DNA of 64,000 nucleotides from Erythrobasidium yunnanense (lineage: Eukaryota; Basidiomycota; Cystobasidiomycetes; Erythrobasidiales; Erythrobasidiaceae). Below the pieces are notes generated by a model. That model saw only the letters and a program-made list of their open reading frames with translations. It did not search any database and was not told where the DNA came from. The position numbers were made by a program, and so were the translations under genes. This document shows positions 23,367 to 35,389 of this stretch, one piece after another. Every line of letters begins with the position of its first letter. The first letter of the stretch is position 1. The DNA is taken from assembly GCA_001600175.1 (NCBI GenBank), contig BCJC01000001.1, positions 2,155,652-2,219,651 of the forward strand. Reading direction: 5' to 3'.

Positions 23367-26300
23367 CTACGCGATTTGCAGTCCTTCTGCATTTGCAATA
23401 GATACGAATTTTTGGGTAAGCTCTTGTGAAGCTGCAGCGAGGAGCGGTCCGATCTACCATAGTAGCACGTCAGCAGGGTCGGAAGCGGTCAAGCATTGAG
23501 GGCTACCTTTCCAGGATTCGCTGTAGAGCACTCCGAAAGCGACTTTGCCATGAAGACACCGGGATCGGTAACGTCTGGAATAGGATCGTTACGAACCGGC
23601 TCGGAAGCCCCAAGCTTCGAGAAAGAAGCTTGATAGCCACTCTCTTCGAGGTCGACTACCGTGATCTCCTCCTGCTCATCTGCTGTAGCGCCATTGGTCT
23701 TGGCAAGCGAATGAGGGAGGAAGAGTAGTTTGAGGAAGGCTTCAAAGATTGCCGGCCTGGTGAAAAATTGTGTTAGTACGCTCAAGCAAAAGAAGTAATG
23801 TAGATGAGCTGTACACACCATGCCGAAGCACCTTCCGCCAGCATGTACTGGCTTTGGGTGAGCAATACTGCTAGACCAGCCATGACTATCTTGCGATCCT
23901 TTGCAGCCGTCCGTTGCACATCAGGAAGAATCTTCTGGAACATGTTAACGAACAGCCTGAGGACGCGCAAAGCCACCATCAGTACTGAGCTCTCAGCGTG
24001 CCGAGCGCGCTTACCCAGGTTGAAGACCGTTCAGCTGGTGTATGATGTCGTCTGGATCCAAGCCTGGTTTCCGCATGGCCGTAGGCAGCAGAACAGCCCG
24101 AATGAAGGACTGGATAAACTTCTCAGTCTTGCTCTGCGACAGGCGTGTCATCATAAGGATGAAGAAGTCTCGAAGGTAAGGTTTGAGATTTTCGCTAGAT
24201 ATAGATCCAGGTTAGTGCCAGTCAACGTCAGTTAATGTAGGTGACTTACGTAGGGATGAATTGGAAGAGAGCCTCGATGAGTTCTCCGCCGTATGGATCG
24301 TTCGCTTTGGAAGAGACCAAGAACCGCACTATGTCCTTAATCTTGTCCAAATATCCGTTATTTACTATCACCGACGGTCCCTTCTGCAAGAACGCCCGTA
24401 ATAACCTGACCAGCGCTGGTATATTCCCTCTGTTGACCCATAGCGTGGCTTCTAGTATCGGCGCTAAGAGGGGTTTATAGCTATCCGGCAGCTCACTCGA
24501 TGCAGAACTCGTACCATGCAGCTCCAACAGCTGCGAAAGGATCTGAAATACGAAAGGTGAGAATTCGCTGACGTCTTGCGCCAGGATATACTGGAAAGGA
24601 GGGAAGAGGGCGTTTTCGAAGTCTGATAAGGTGGAAGGTGTGCCTGCTACGACGAATCGGACCAGCGCGGAAATGCTCTCGAAGGTGTAGTGATTGAATT
24701 TAGGATTGCTGGGGTTTTTGCTGATTTCGCCAGTTATTTGCATCAGATGTTGGAGGACTGTGCCGTAGATGGGCGTCATTGCTTGTCGTGCAGTTATGAT
24801 AGTTCGCATGACGCCTGCGACCAAATAATCGATCTCGTCAGTCACTATAGATATCTATTAGGGGGATCATGATGGACTGACATTTCATCAGATTGTCATT
24901 CTTGGATATTTCCTCAGGTGTACTGCCTCGTTCCATAGTCGTGAAGAGTGCTACGAGCAAGCTTTCCGTAAACGGCCGGACATCCGCTTGCGTGAACCTG
25001 GAAGAGATAGAAATGAGCCGTCAATATACCACTATAGGAGAAGACGCGGACTGGAAAAGATAGAAACGTACAGCATTTGGTTATTCTGCTTGATGAACAA
25101 TATCCTCTCAATAGTCATTGCCGCATAACTATGTATAACGAAGTTATCGCTTTGAATATGAGGCGCCAGCATCGGGATAACCGAAAGGAGTTGATCTTTC
25201 GTCAACTGACTCCTGAACGTATATAAGAACTTGATAGCGTCTGCCACAATGATGGGATGCGGTTGCGGTGTCGAAGAAGATGCAGAAGAAGGTTGGAGAT
25301 CTTGGACGACGTGATCAGAGAAAAACTGAACGACGTCTATCAAAGAATTGGTAGATGTGACTCCATGTTGTGCAGTGGAGCCGCGTGCGGCGATGGATGT
25401 AAGGAGGAAAATGGCAGTGTCTTTCGACTTCCAGTTTGTAGTGCGGTCCGAGGCGTACTTCTCGAGATGTACTTGGATATACCGACTGATGATCTCCGTC
25501 ACGCGCGTCTCGAACTGCTCCATCAGCGCGCGAGTAAAGTCAGATGCGGACTGTCGTCGTGTTTCCGCTTCTGCGTGCAATAAGAAGGGAATTGTTAGCA
25601 AAACTCACGATCAGAGGAAGGAAGTAAGTCTGTTGCTGCTCACCTCCTGCTGTTTCTAACAAATCCCTTCGTACGTATTCGAAAGCGTCATCTTCGAACA
25701 TCTCTTCTTCGAAAGCTGAGCATCCCAACAATCATGTCAGCTCAGTCTTTTACCACCTTGGAAAGGTCAAAGACGCACTTCTCAACTCCATATTCGGGAG
25801 CACAATCTTCTCGCAAAACGCTTCCAAGATGCCAGGTCCTTCGAACATGGCTTTCTTGCCCGGCATCCGGACTGAGACTGATAGAAACGAGATGGCTTTG
25901 CTGACGAGCTATACAACCCAGAAGGGATATCGTCAGCTCGAACCTCCAATTTATGTCCTGAGCTGGGCATGAAAGTGCGGACGTACGATGTCGTACTTGA
26001 CTGAACTTCCCAACCCCGTAACGAGGGTCCACGTCGTCTCCACGAATTTATCCATCATAGGGAATGCATCCAGATATCTTTGCGTATACAGTTCCGCAAT
26101 TTCACAAATACTCGCTCTGATCTTCTCCAGCGGGCCCGCTTCTTCCTCATCGTCATCATCTGGCGTGACTAATTCAGGCCGGGTCCATGTTAGGTACTTG
26201 TGTAAGAGAGCCATGATGGGCTCTACGTTGTCTTCGAAAAACTCGGGCAGGTCTTGTGAGTTCAGGTCGTAGAAAACTTGGAGGAGGAGAAGGAGGGTCT

Positions 26301-27217
26301 TGGATAGTGTCTTGGGATCGGCGGGTGAAGGGAGGGCAGTAGGAGAGGAGAGGAGCTCGTCGGTGCGCTGGAAGTGAGCATGATATGTGCGAAGAGACGA
26401 GACAAGGGTGCGAATGAAGACGCAAAATCAGCTGAACTTCCGACTATGAGAGTACAGGAAGCAAGTGCGCACCTTGAAGAGCGCTAGGTAAGGCTGGCAG
26501 AATATCTCGAGGACGTATTTGATTTCTGTGAAAAGGGCGTCGCTTCTGAACTGGGATCTCCAACTACGCGCGGGCAAACAAGGTCAGCGCGTGCTACAGG
26601 CTGTATGGATGACTGTGCTCACCGCCTGAATATCGCATGCGCCGTCTGCAACACTGCATTGTTTACGATAAAGTCGTCCTGGGAGAAGTTGCTGACGAGT
26701 TGCTGTGAAACGGGACTTAGTAGAGATACCAATGAGCAACAGAATAAGGTGCCCACATTGACGAGATCACCCCATTCTAGGGGAAAGTCTGACTGTGCCA
26801 TGACGGCGATAGCTTCTCCCACTTGTACCTGGAGGTTTGGGCTGTTTGCGAGCTGGATCATGACGCTGACTATTCCATTCTTCAGTGGTGCTCTGTCCTG
26901 ATCTGGCACGGGTATGATCGTGTCTTCGTTGTCCTGGGCGAGTCTCACTATCAGTTCTTGTTGCTTTTTCGCGCTTTCTTGCAGCAAATATGGCGATGTA
27001 GATGCACCTTCTCCCATCCATTCCTGATAAAGTTCTTGAACAGCAGTGCAGCGGCCTGTCTGATTGCTGGGTTGGCGTCGTTTGCCTGAGCCAGCTGGAG
27101 CACAACCTGGCTGAATCCTGGCTGTGATTTCAGAGTATCGAGCTGCCTCTCTGCAGTACGTCGTGTCGCCGGATCTGGCGATAATGACTGCTGCAAGCTG
27201 CTGGCGAGGGCGTCCAT
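23367..27217 (-). CDS. CSE1: Exportin-2 / importin-alpha re-exporter CSE1
   Basis: The start at 27217 gives MDALASSLQQSLSPDPATRR, the expected HEAT-repeat start of karyopherins, then FKNFIRNGW as in Cse1. The stop is at 23367-23369, after an exon read as ELTQKFVSIANAEGLQIA. The first exon is 27217..27008. Its intron (73 bases, CTGAT-like branch) joins in phase to DNEDTIIPVPDQDR. At least ten further introns are needed; not all joins were fixed. Recognisable blocks include the SDFPLEWGDL segment, a DDEEEAGP acidic insert, the SWRSQFRSD-like region near 26550, and WKSKDTAIFLLTSIAARGS, which is strongly Cse1-like. The protein binds importin-alpha with RanGTP in the nucleus and returns it to the cytoplasm. 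Confidence 0.88.
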
Positions 27218-27340
27218 GGTCGTCGAAAGGGAGTCGATAGAAGCAAGGAAAACAAGTAACGTCGAGACGGGTCTCGAGGATAACGCATACCGTAGTTGCT
27301 AGCGATGGAATATTCTATACATCTTATAGCTATCCTGCGC

Positions 27341-27721
27341 CTACATCAATCCTAGTTTTCGTAGCTGTTTACCATGCAGACCAGATGCCTTTGACGCGAC
27401 GAAGTCGTAGCGTAAGGCGGAGGCGATATAAGCTTGATGATAGTCATCATTGTGTGATGTAGCTGTATTCTTGGCGATGTCTTGCGACCCTCTGGCGACT
27501 TTGCGATATCTCGACCTTGACGCTTTGCTTGGTCTTGCCGACTTCTTCAGTTGATGCTCCAGCACGTCCTTGGAGGTGAGCGCGTACTCTTGGAGAGATA
27601 CAGAAGAGTTGAAGCTGATTCTATGGATGTTTTGATTGATGATGTTATTTGCTGACTTCTGATGACGCTTCCCAGTCGGCTCTATTGGCTCCCTCGTTGC
27701 AGTCCATCTCGCTCGCAACAC
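27341..27721 (-). CDS. Possible small basic ORF antisense to the reductase 5' end
   Basis: This is a 126-residue minus-strand frame with protein-like composition, rich in Lys/Arg/Ser, ending ASGLHGKQLRKLGLM. It lies upstream of CSE1 on the same strand. Its 5' third overlaps, on the opposite strand, the first two exons of the reductase gene (27554..27575 and 27676 onward). That overlap lowers its credibility, but an antisense-overlapping or differently started gene is possible. The only internal Met is the last residue, so a shorter version would need an upstream exon. No family is recognised. Confidence 0.25.
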   Translation of the reverse strand: MLRARWTATREPIEPTGKRHQKSANNIINQNIHRISFNSSVSLQEYALTSKDVLEHQLKKSARPSKASRSRYRKVARGSQDIAKNTATSHNDDYHQAYIASALRYDFVASKASGLHGKQLRKLGLM

Positions 27722-29245
27722 TCCTCACACTGTACGCCTAATAGTCAGAGACCGTAACTTCCTCCAGCACTCCCTCCGTCCATCTTCACCATCTTCCTCC
27801 TCGTCTTCTTCAGAGTCGTTCGCATGCAAACCCATCGCATATGAGCGAGATGGGGTACTATCATGGACACCTCCGGGTAGGATAGAAGCTGTACAAGCAG
27901 AGCTGCTACAGTATGCCCAACCTCAAGGCATGAGCGGGCATCCACAAGCCAGTACATACAAGTATGATCAAGCACTCAAAGCAGCTTCGCAGATGCAGTC
28001 ATTCGCAGATATATCAACGCTATGGATTACTACAAAAGCACAGCAGGTCATCCCGGCTATACAGAGCTTGTTGCCGAGATTGTCGAGCGATTCAACGCTT
28101 GTGCTATTGCAGAATGGAGCGGGGTTGTTGGAACAAATGATTAGGGATCTGTTCCCTGATCAGAACAAGAGGCCTTCCTTCGTGCTCTGTGTCAACACAC
28201 ATGGAGCGTATGTGAAAGACTGGGGCAAGAAGGCGACCAGTAAAGGCTTAATTACAGAATGGGCAGGCGTAGGGGATATAGCTTTTGGCGTGCTCCCCAA
28301 TATTCACATAACGCGGCATGTAGAAGCACATCATCCGGACTCGCCTCTCTTGAACCCTCTCTCAAGTATAGCACCTACTCTTTCTCATCTCAACTTCCCC
28401 TCTTCTTCACTACACACGACCATCTCTTCCCTCCTAGCATGCACAGAGCTCAATCCTCGCTTTCTATCCTTCTCCTCCTTACAAATCCTTCAAAAACAGA
28501 AAGTCGCCGTGAATGCAGTGATCAATTCCCTTACTTCGATCTACGATATCAAGAATGGGCACTTATTGTCGCACAACCAGTATATCACACCTACTATGTT
28601 CGACATATGCCAGGAAGCAAGTAGCGTCTTCACCGCGCAATTGAGGCGGGAATTGCATGAGTCTACGCAGAATCCGCGCAGGGGGGGAGAGGAGCTGTCG
28701 AGCGAGCAGAAGGAGATATTAGAGATGGGCAGGTTGCAGGAAGGTCATCCATTACATGCCGTGTCTCTATATAACAAGACTATCCAAGTCGCACGGTCGA
28801 CGGGCCAGAATATCTCGAGTACGCTGCAAGATATACGGTCTGGGAAACCCCAGACGGAGATGTGAGTCGATCTTCTTCCCATTCAGGATCTGGACTGAGA
28901 AAGCGATTCGATAGTGACTATATAAACGGGTATATCTCCTCTCTTGGCAGAGAATACGGTATCCCTACACCTGTCAACGACACGCTCGCCAACATGGTCA
29001 AGTACAAAGTGTCACTCAACAAGCTCGCAGCCGTCATCGCTTCCACACCGAGACGCCCTTCTTCAACATCGTCGTCGAGTGAGGAGAGTGGGTCGGACGT
29101 GCCGAGCGTGAAGCATTATAAGCCTATGGGCAAGGGAGATCCTGGGAGAAGGAAGGTCAAGATGCAACAGAGGAACTATGAGAGATATGAAACTAGAAAG
29201 GCAGAGGATGCGGCTCATAAAAGGAACAGGGAGGCGAAGTTGTGA
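27554..29245 (+). CDS. 2-dehydropantoate 2-reductase-like protein (ketopantoate reductase)
   Basis: CDS join(27554..27575,27676..28861,28915..29245), 512 residues. The 22-base first exon (MLQHVLG) joins in phase to VGSIGSLVAVHLAR, giving the Rossmann GxGxxG nucleotide-binding motif of the ApbA/PanE family. The central VLLQNGAGLLEQ and the C-terminal helical domain (KVAVNAVINSLTSIY; YINGYISSLGREYGIPTPVN) are also family-typical. The enzyme would reduce ketopantoate with NADPH on the pantothenate/CoA route; several fungal members have unproven substrates. The Ser-rich loop after residue 45 is longer than usual. After the catalytic domain there is an extra basic tail of about 65 residues (Ser-rich, then Lys/Arg-rich). 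This could be a nuclear or RNA-binding signal, which is inference. Confidence 0.82.
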
Positions 29246-29698
29246 AAAGGCGGCCAATCTGGGCTTCTCGTCGATATCCTCAGATACCATATCGGTTGTT
29301 AGCTGACTCTATCGATAGTTTTCAGTGAGCCGACGTTGTAGCATAGGATGATGCAAGGATTTCTCAACTCTGAAAGTCCTTCCCTTCACTCGTTACTGGA
29401 TCGATCAATCACTGTAAAAGGTGGCAGTGAGTGGTAGGCGCATGATGATTAAGCAAACAGCTACAGGACGCGCAAATTTAATGCTGACAAAAGCAAAGAC
29501 ATACACCCTACAGAGGAGAAACTGGCCCAAAGGGAGTAGGGTAAAAAGATACGTAGGGGAAGAAGCACGAAAGAAGACGACATGAGAAAGAAGACGTAGA
29601 AACGTCCTGCTGAAGCCGCTGGCATCTGATACTTGGCCACAGCGAGACTTCGCAGAAAAGCATGAGAAACAAGCCGATATCGTAGAGAGACGGTCCCG
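29246..29698. other. Convergent intergenic region
   Basis: This is 3' flanking DNA of the reductase gene (plus) and the disordered-protein gene (minus). No gene or repeat is seen. Confidence 0.35.
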
Positions 29699-31292
29699 TT
29701 AGAATCCGAGCTCGTCCGCACTGCCTGACGAATGTGCCTTGACTGGAGTAGAGCGTATAAGACTGCCCTTACTGCCTCGCATCTTCAAGCCTTGCTGGTT
29801 CTCCGTGGTTGATGAAGAAGCCGAGGAAGTTGTGGACTGGCTTCGAGTTGCCCGCGTCTTTGTTGTAGTAGAACCCTTTGTGCTAGTAGAAGCACCGGTG
29901 CCGTAGATAGCTTGTGACTTCGCAGAAACGCTGCTTGAGCTTCTTGTCTTTCGTCCGCGCGTAGTAGCGGGAGTCTTTCCATCCACTTCCATCTTATTTC
30001 CTTCTGCCACTTTGCTTCTCTTCTTCTTTTCTGCACTCTTAAGCTTGATCTTACTTTCTTTGGCAGCGTTACTGCTATTGCTGCTACTTCTGTACTTCTC
30101 AGGAGAGATGGACTTCGATTTGCTCTTGCGACGGAGTTTCTTTTCTTTTATCTTTGCTAGTTGTGCTTCCTTTTCCTGCTTCTCAGTCTTTTGTGTAGCC
30201 TCATCGCTTGCGAAGCCATCTTCCTCCTCATCGGTCCTGCCTGTGTCGCTTCCAGTAATCGGATCTGATGCTTCCATTGCGGGCATATCATCGTGTGGTG
30301 CAGCCTTCGCGAATTGGCGGCTTGCTAATTCTTTACTGGCAAAAATTCCCATTCCGCGATTTGTCATTGTAGCTAGCTCATCGTCTGTAGTACTGTTACT
30401 CTCACTAGATAGGAGCATACTCTGCTCATGTATGGTATTTGTATCGGATTGTGCGGATTTGGTAGTCTGAGGAATCGCTCGAACTGTTGTGTCGAGGTCG
30501 TCATCGCTCAACAGGTGTGTATCGTCTCCTAGGAAAGGTATAGTAGGAGCATGAAGGTCTTGGAAATTGAATGTGAACTGTTTGTTTCTGCTCGCAGCGG
30601 GGGTAGAAGTAGAAACGACTTCCTGATCAGATGGGTCCTTGTCCTCGATGGGCAGAGTCCAAGCTTTTGTATTCGCTTGAGGTCTACTATTTGTGTGTAT
30701 GATTGTAGAAGGATTAGGAATAGCTGTTAGTGAAAGACGTTCAATGGGCAAGTTATTTGGCAAAGTAGCTTGATCCTCGTCAAGAGAGCTTAGAGAATCC
30801 GATTGAGATATCTTGCTCTTGCCTTTGAGATATTTGTCAGATGTAGAAGTGGTGGAGGTGGGTATATTTGACTTGTTGCGTAAGGCTGCGGTTTTGGCAT
30901 TTGTAGGCTTCGCAGACGAAGCAGCTGGCGCGACGTCGACTTCAAGATTATCGTCTTGAGTATCTCTTGCGACTGTGAAAGCTCTTGTTCCTCGCTGTAC
31001 GCGCTTTGCAGGTCGTTCCTGCATTGTTTACCGCGTCAAGGCCAGCTTGCTATCCCGAACCTGGAACAGCGTGCAAGCGCACCTTGAGCTCTTCGTCTTC
31101 GCTGTCGTTGTTTGCATCGTTCTTGCTGCCTGTAGCACTGCTGCTAGGCTCTGCTAGCTTGTTCTCTGCCTGAGTGCTTGGACGCGCGATCCTTCGAGCT
31201 TTCGTGCCATACGTCGCAGCGGGGCGTCGCTGCATCTTGGGTCGTACAGCTCGCGTATCTGACGAGCCTGCGTTGCTTGAGAAGGCACTCAT
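29699..31292 (-). CDS. Disordered, probably nuclear protein of unknown function
   Basis: CDS complement(join(29699..31018,31083..31292)), 509 residues; an ATG three codons earlier (31301) is also possible. The first exon has PAATYGTKARR, a short basic TYG motif like those near the N-terminus of several fungal chromatin and replication proteins. The rest is low-complexity. An acidic-aromatic block (TFNFQDLHAPTIPFLGDD) is followed by Lys-rich tracts (KEKKLRRKSKSKS) and Ser/Thr/Arg repeats. The TFNFQDLHAP block stands out as a possible binding motif. Location in the nucleus is inferred from the basic clusters. I recognise no globular domain; a cohesin-release (Wapl-like) or checkpoint mediator role was considered but cannot be supported. 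Confidence 0.6.
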
Positions 31293-31520
31293 CGAAAGCA
31301 AGACTCAGATAGATTGGCAAAAGGCAAGCTTGCAGAGCGAGACAGGCACAATGTGCGTCGGCGAAACGGAGAAGTCACCAGTCATACATGTCCTTCGACT
31401 ACACCACATGCGTAAAACAGCATCGGCTGGCTCATATCGACGGGTAGCTTGTTTTTATGGCTGATATTCAGGCGACTTGCTCCAGAACAGTAAGACTGCT
31501 CCGCTTGCGTTCCCTCATCC

Positions 31521-32299
31521 CTAAGTGTGATACGAGGTCCTGGTATACCATTCATACCACTCGGTGTATCCGAATCCGTAATGTTCCCGAAAGAACCGAC
31601 GATGGTAAGGATTGTTGGGACGAAAGGTAGGGGGGATTTGCACAGCTCGATACTGATCTTCCCTGTTACCGAAGCGAGCTGAAGGAGCGCTTGGCCTCCT
31701 ATCAGGTATGGATGTTTGGGGTCGCACAATGTCAGCTGCAGCATGGTGGATGGCACGATGCCCTCCTGGACCAGGAGTAGCGGAGCGCCCATGTTGCGCA
31801 GATTGAGGAATGATGCCTCGACCTTGTCCTCGACGTGCCAAGGGCTCGCCCCACGCATTGTGGTGATAATTTGATCCGAGGAGAGCGCTTCCGATTCCGT
31901 ACTGACTTTGTATAGCTTCAGGCAGTCGGGACAAGGCAGCCGGAGTCCTTCCCTGCGGATACAGCCTGATCCATTAGCAAAAGGCTGAGCAATTGTGGGT
32001 TTAGCTTACCGACGGTATTTGGCTTCGATGATTGCAGCGGTTAGCAGAAGTAGCATAGTTGGCGTCGGCTCCTCCAGCGCGACGAGCCAGCAGATACCTT
32101 TCGGCATTTCTAGCAGCTGTCGATTGCTGAGTTGGTGAGCGGCGGGAGACGCGTGCCGTTCGAGATGTTACAGCTAGGTGTGTGTTGATATCATCGCTGT
32201 CACTGTCACTGCTCCGCATGCAGTCGATTCAGATGCGGAGCATTGACAGGCACTGCGCTCAAGTACTCACTTAGCTTGCTGCTGCCGTCTGCGGAGCAT
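31521..32299 (-). CDS. Orphan protein with aromatic C-terminal motif (1)
   Basis: CDS complement(join(31521..31952,32010..32219)), 213 residues from the ATG at 32219. A short upstream exon (32299..32271) with a good GTGAGT donor could replace the first residues, joining in phase to the SDSDSDD stretch. The middle is Arg/Pro/Gly-rich and disordered. The last 35 residues are rich in aromatics: PNNPYHRRFFREHYGFGYTEWYEWY. That pattern (polar pair, Y, charged, FF/FW, then aromatics every third residue and a W-Y end) recurs at the C-terminus of the neighbour at 32791. No known family is recognised. Confidence 0.55.
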
Positions 32300-32790
32300 G
32301 ATTGGAAGCGTGTTCTATCGAGACGAGAACCAGCCCTTGCGGTCGAAGACTAGCGTTTGTCAAAGTGACGCTAGAGGCAGATATATGCAGAAGAGCACAG
32401 GCAGGCTCTCGGAGTGCGTTGGGATTCTGTACGTGGGCAGACAGCCATAGCCTCGTTTTTCGTTTTCACCGTTGCGTTGACAGCTTCACCGCTATCTGTC
32501 AGACTGAGGCCACGGGTTTGCCTGATTTGTCTGACGTGTGACGCGTCTTGTTGGGATGATTGCACCCATTTTTTTTTTGAGGATTGACATTAACACGGAC
32601 TAGCAGCCTGCACCATGAATGGAGGAATCGTCGAAAAGCAATTCAGCGAGCCAGTCTATAGCCAAAGCAGCATGGCTGTCAGCGGGGAAACCGTGGTCGA
32701 ACTCGCTTGCCGAAGGCATACATTTCCTGTAAGGTGGCACCTTGCAAGAGTGTAAAGACAAAGGTGAACCGGGATGCTGATCCGAAAGTG
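32300..32790. other. Intergenic region
   Basis: No gene is supported. The region contains a T10 tract at about 32570-32579. It is presumably the promoter of the gene on its left and the 3' flank of the gene on its right, both on the minus strand. Confidence 0.35.
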
Positions 32791-34035
32791 CTATGTCCAT
32801 CTAGATCCCCAGTGATATTGGTACCAAGCTAGATAATTGTCATATTCGAAGCCGTTCAGACGCCAAAAATCGTCTCTGTACTGTTGCGTTCTTGAATCTC
32901 CCTGCGGGAACCTTGCATTGTAATAAGCTGCATTGCGCGCCGACGGCACTGTGATGACCTGTGTCGAACGTAGCAGATGAGCTGAATCAACGCTTGCACT
33001 CGTAACTCGAGCGGGAAAGTATGGCAACTTACGCGTTTCGTAGGATAGCTTTCATCGATTTTGGTAGGCATTGCAGCATGGGTTGAGTAGATCTCAAATT
33101 TGCGGAGCTTGTACGTCTCAGGCGCGTCCGTTTCGGTTTTTCTGAGCCGTAAGTGACTACCAGCTGTTGAGTTCTGTCGTGAACGTGTTATGGGCCGTAA
33201 AATCTGAGGCGGTGAATCGTTGTATGAAGTCGCACACCTGCCGCCTGCTTCTGTGGTGCGGTCTCTAGCGGACGATTTTCTCCTATGAAGAAGTTTGGAA
33301 TGGTGGCGACCTTGTTTCGGATGCTTGTCCTCATAAATATCAAACGAGTCACGGCGAGGTGTCGGTTGTGGTATAGAAGCAGCAGGGCATGCGTACTGCG
33401 AGTTGTTTCTGCGATCGGTCGTTGTGGGCCTCATTGTATCCTGTCTCCTGTCGGTGATGTAGTAGTCATCATGTCGCGGGGCAGGAGAACTGCGAGTGAG
33501 TCGATTGCCGTTGGCGCGAGCATATGATAGGGGGGCAGGGGCGGTTGAGGTGGAGCGTCCTCCATACTGCACTCTGGGCTTGTCGGGAGCGCGGTTAGTT
33601 GAGGACGATTTGATAGGATACTGTCTATGCGGTTCTTCCTCCTCGAAAAAGCATCGCGACTCGTTGGCGCCGAAGCCGACAGAGGGCTTGCCGAACATAC
33701 GGCTAAGTCGCCCGCCTGTTTCTGTTCGTTGCGGTAACATTGGTTTGTTGAAAGGGTGATCGTCGTTGACACCGTTAGGGTTGTAGAATGTAGGATTCGC
33801 TCTACGATCGGCCTCGTCAACTGGTCGAGGTCGTAGGCGGCGTACATCTGGTATATCTGGCATCCCAGCATAGTAGCCAGCGACAAGGTAGGGATCCACT
33901 TGAGAGGCTCCTTGACCCGGCAGGTAAGGCTGTGTCGAGTCCGTCGAGCTTGGACGACAAGATCAGCGAGCGTAGATGTGCGGTATAGCCAGGCACTTAC
34001 GAGACGGAGCCCTCAGGTGGTAGAAATGATGGCAT
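32791..34035 (-). CDS. Orphan protein with aromatic C-terminal motif (2)
   Basis: CDS complement(join(32791..32958,33033..33948,34001..34035)), 372 residues; phases agree. The start MPSFLPPEGSVSS was found through a 52-base intron; the long frame has no ATG of its own at 33899. The N-terminal third is Pro/Tyr/Gly-rich (YLPGQGASQVDPYLVAGYY). The middle is Arg/Ser-rich with many possible phosphosites. The third exon encodes QQYRDDFWRLNGFEYDNYLAWYQYHWGSRW, matching the tail pattern of the neighbour at 31521. The two genes are same-strand neighbours and may be ancient duplicates that keep only this tail. No signal peptide is seen and the function is unknown. Confidence 0.58.
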
Positions 34036-34252
34036 ATTGCTTTGACTGTGATGTCAGGAGTCAAGAGGAGAGCGAGCTGACAAGCATTTGACATGCCAGA
34101 CGAGGCGAAGCCTTTAGTCCATGGAAGGGGATGTGTAAGAGGTAGGACGTCAGTGGAATAAAGGCTACTCTTGCTGTTCTCTTATCATGTGCTGTTTGCA
34201 TCTACAAGTTGCGTTACTCGAGCCAGGTCATCGTCTTGAGCACATCACGACG

Positions 34253-34943
34253 ATGCGACGACCGCTCTCTTCGAGACCTGCGGACACCTTCTACGCGGTC
34301 TATCTCTTCTTGCATCTCTGGCCAGCGCTTCTATTCGACAGCCAGGCATTTCTGCCAGCTCATGCCGTACCCAAAGCGCTTCGAGATGTGAATGCTGACA
34401 TCCCCGCCAGCTGAGCCACTTTGCTGACGTGCGAATGTCAGGCTCTTACGTCATGGCTGCAGATCTCGAATGACCCTCTGATAGGCCAGGCGCGGGCTCA
34501 TTCGATGGTCTGGTTTCGGACGTTTCTCTCTTGCGAGATCTTGCTGCAAGCGCCATTCTTCGTACTTGGACCTATATTGCTGTACAGAGGTGCGTAAGAT
34601 TGACATTGTTACAGCAGCTCTCCGTTAGCTGAATCCATTGATTCGGAACGCAAGACGACAAGCGAGTTCAGATCATGCTCCTGATCTATGCTGCCCACTC
34701 CGCGACAACGACCCTTCCATGCCTCACTACCCTCCTCTATTCTCCGCTTATCTCCCAGAAGCAACTGGTGATTCTGTTGGCCAGCTATCTGCCGTACTTT
34801 ATCGTGCCTGTGGTGAGCTGTGCTGCTTCAATCGTGTACTGCAACAGCTGATAAGTTGATTACGCCAGATCATGATGGTCGACATGTATAGACGGCTATC
34901 GCGAGCTTTGCTTGCGTCCAATGCCAAGCAGAAGGCTTTGTAG
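34253..34943 (+). CDS. EXPERA-domain membrane protein (TMEM97/sigma-2 receptor family)
   Basis: CDS join(34253..34387,34463..34589,34655..34812,34869..34943), 164 residues, close to the 170-odd usual for the family. It has four hydrophobic segments: residues about 10-30 (TFYAVYLFLHLWPALLFDSQ), then WFRTFLSCEILLQAPFFVLG, IMLLIYAAHSATTTLPCL and LVILLASYLPYFIVPV. The D-Q pair after helix 1 and W-F-R before helix 2 are the expected EXPERA residues. Members are multi-pass ER proteins linked to sterol isomerase-like folds and cholesterol handling. The acceptor at 34655 was chosen because it alone gives YRDDKRVQIM in phase. Confidence 0.8.
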
Positions 34944-35389
34944 GCTATTCCGAAAGCGCCGATCACTCCAGTCAATGGTACCATAACTTGTGCCTAAGGA
35001 GGAAGTGACCGCAACGCTCTGCTGCTGGAGAATGGAGGCGTCTGCGCCTGCACCCATAAGACTCCTCGTCGGATCTGATCATCCAGAATCCCAGCAAAGA
35101 CCAAGAATTCACCATCTTCTACAGAGCAGATCATACCAGGTCTGAGTGCCGCTGATATGAGCTTTGTCCCCTACTACTGATATGTCGCTCGCGCTCACAT
35201 GTTCGCCGCAGCCGATAGTAGATCATGGCAGGTCAGGCCGTTCTTGTTGTAGGCAGTCGTTCTAAAGCCTCGACTTCGGTTGGCATAATCCACAAGCTCC
35301 TCAGAAGTATACCCAGGGCGCTGATTGTACGCATAGCTGGGTGTTCGTGGTATTCGTTTGGGATCGAAGCCTGCAAAGCCGACTGGACT
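34944..35389. other. Convergent intergenic region
   Basis: This lies between the 3' ends of the EXPERA gene and the F-box-like gene. Open frames here are shadows. I see nothing further. Confidence 0.35.
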
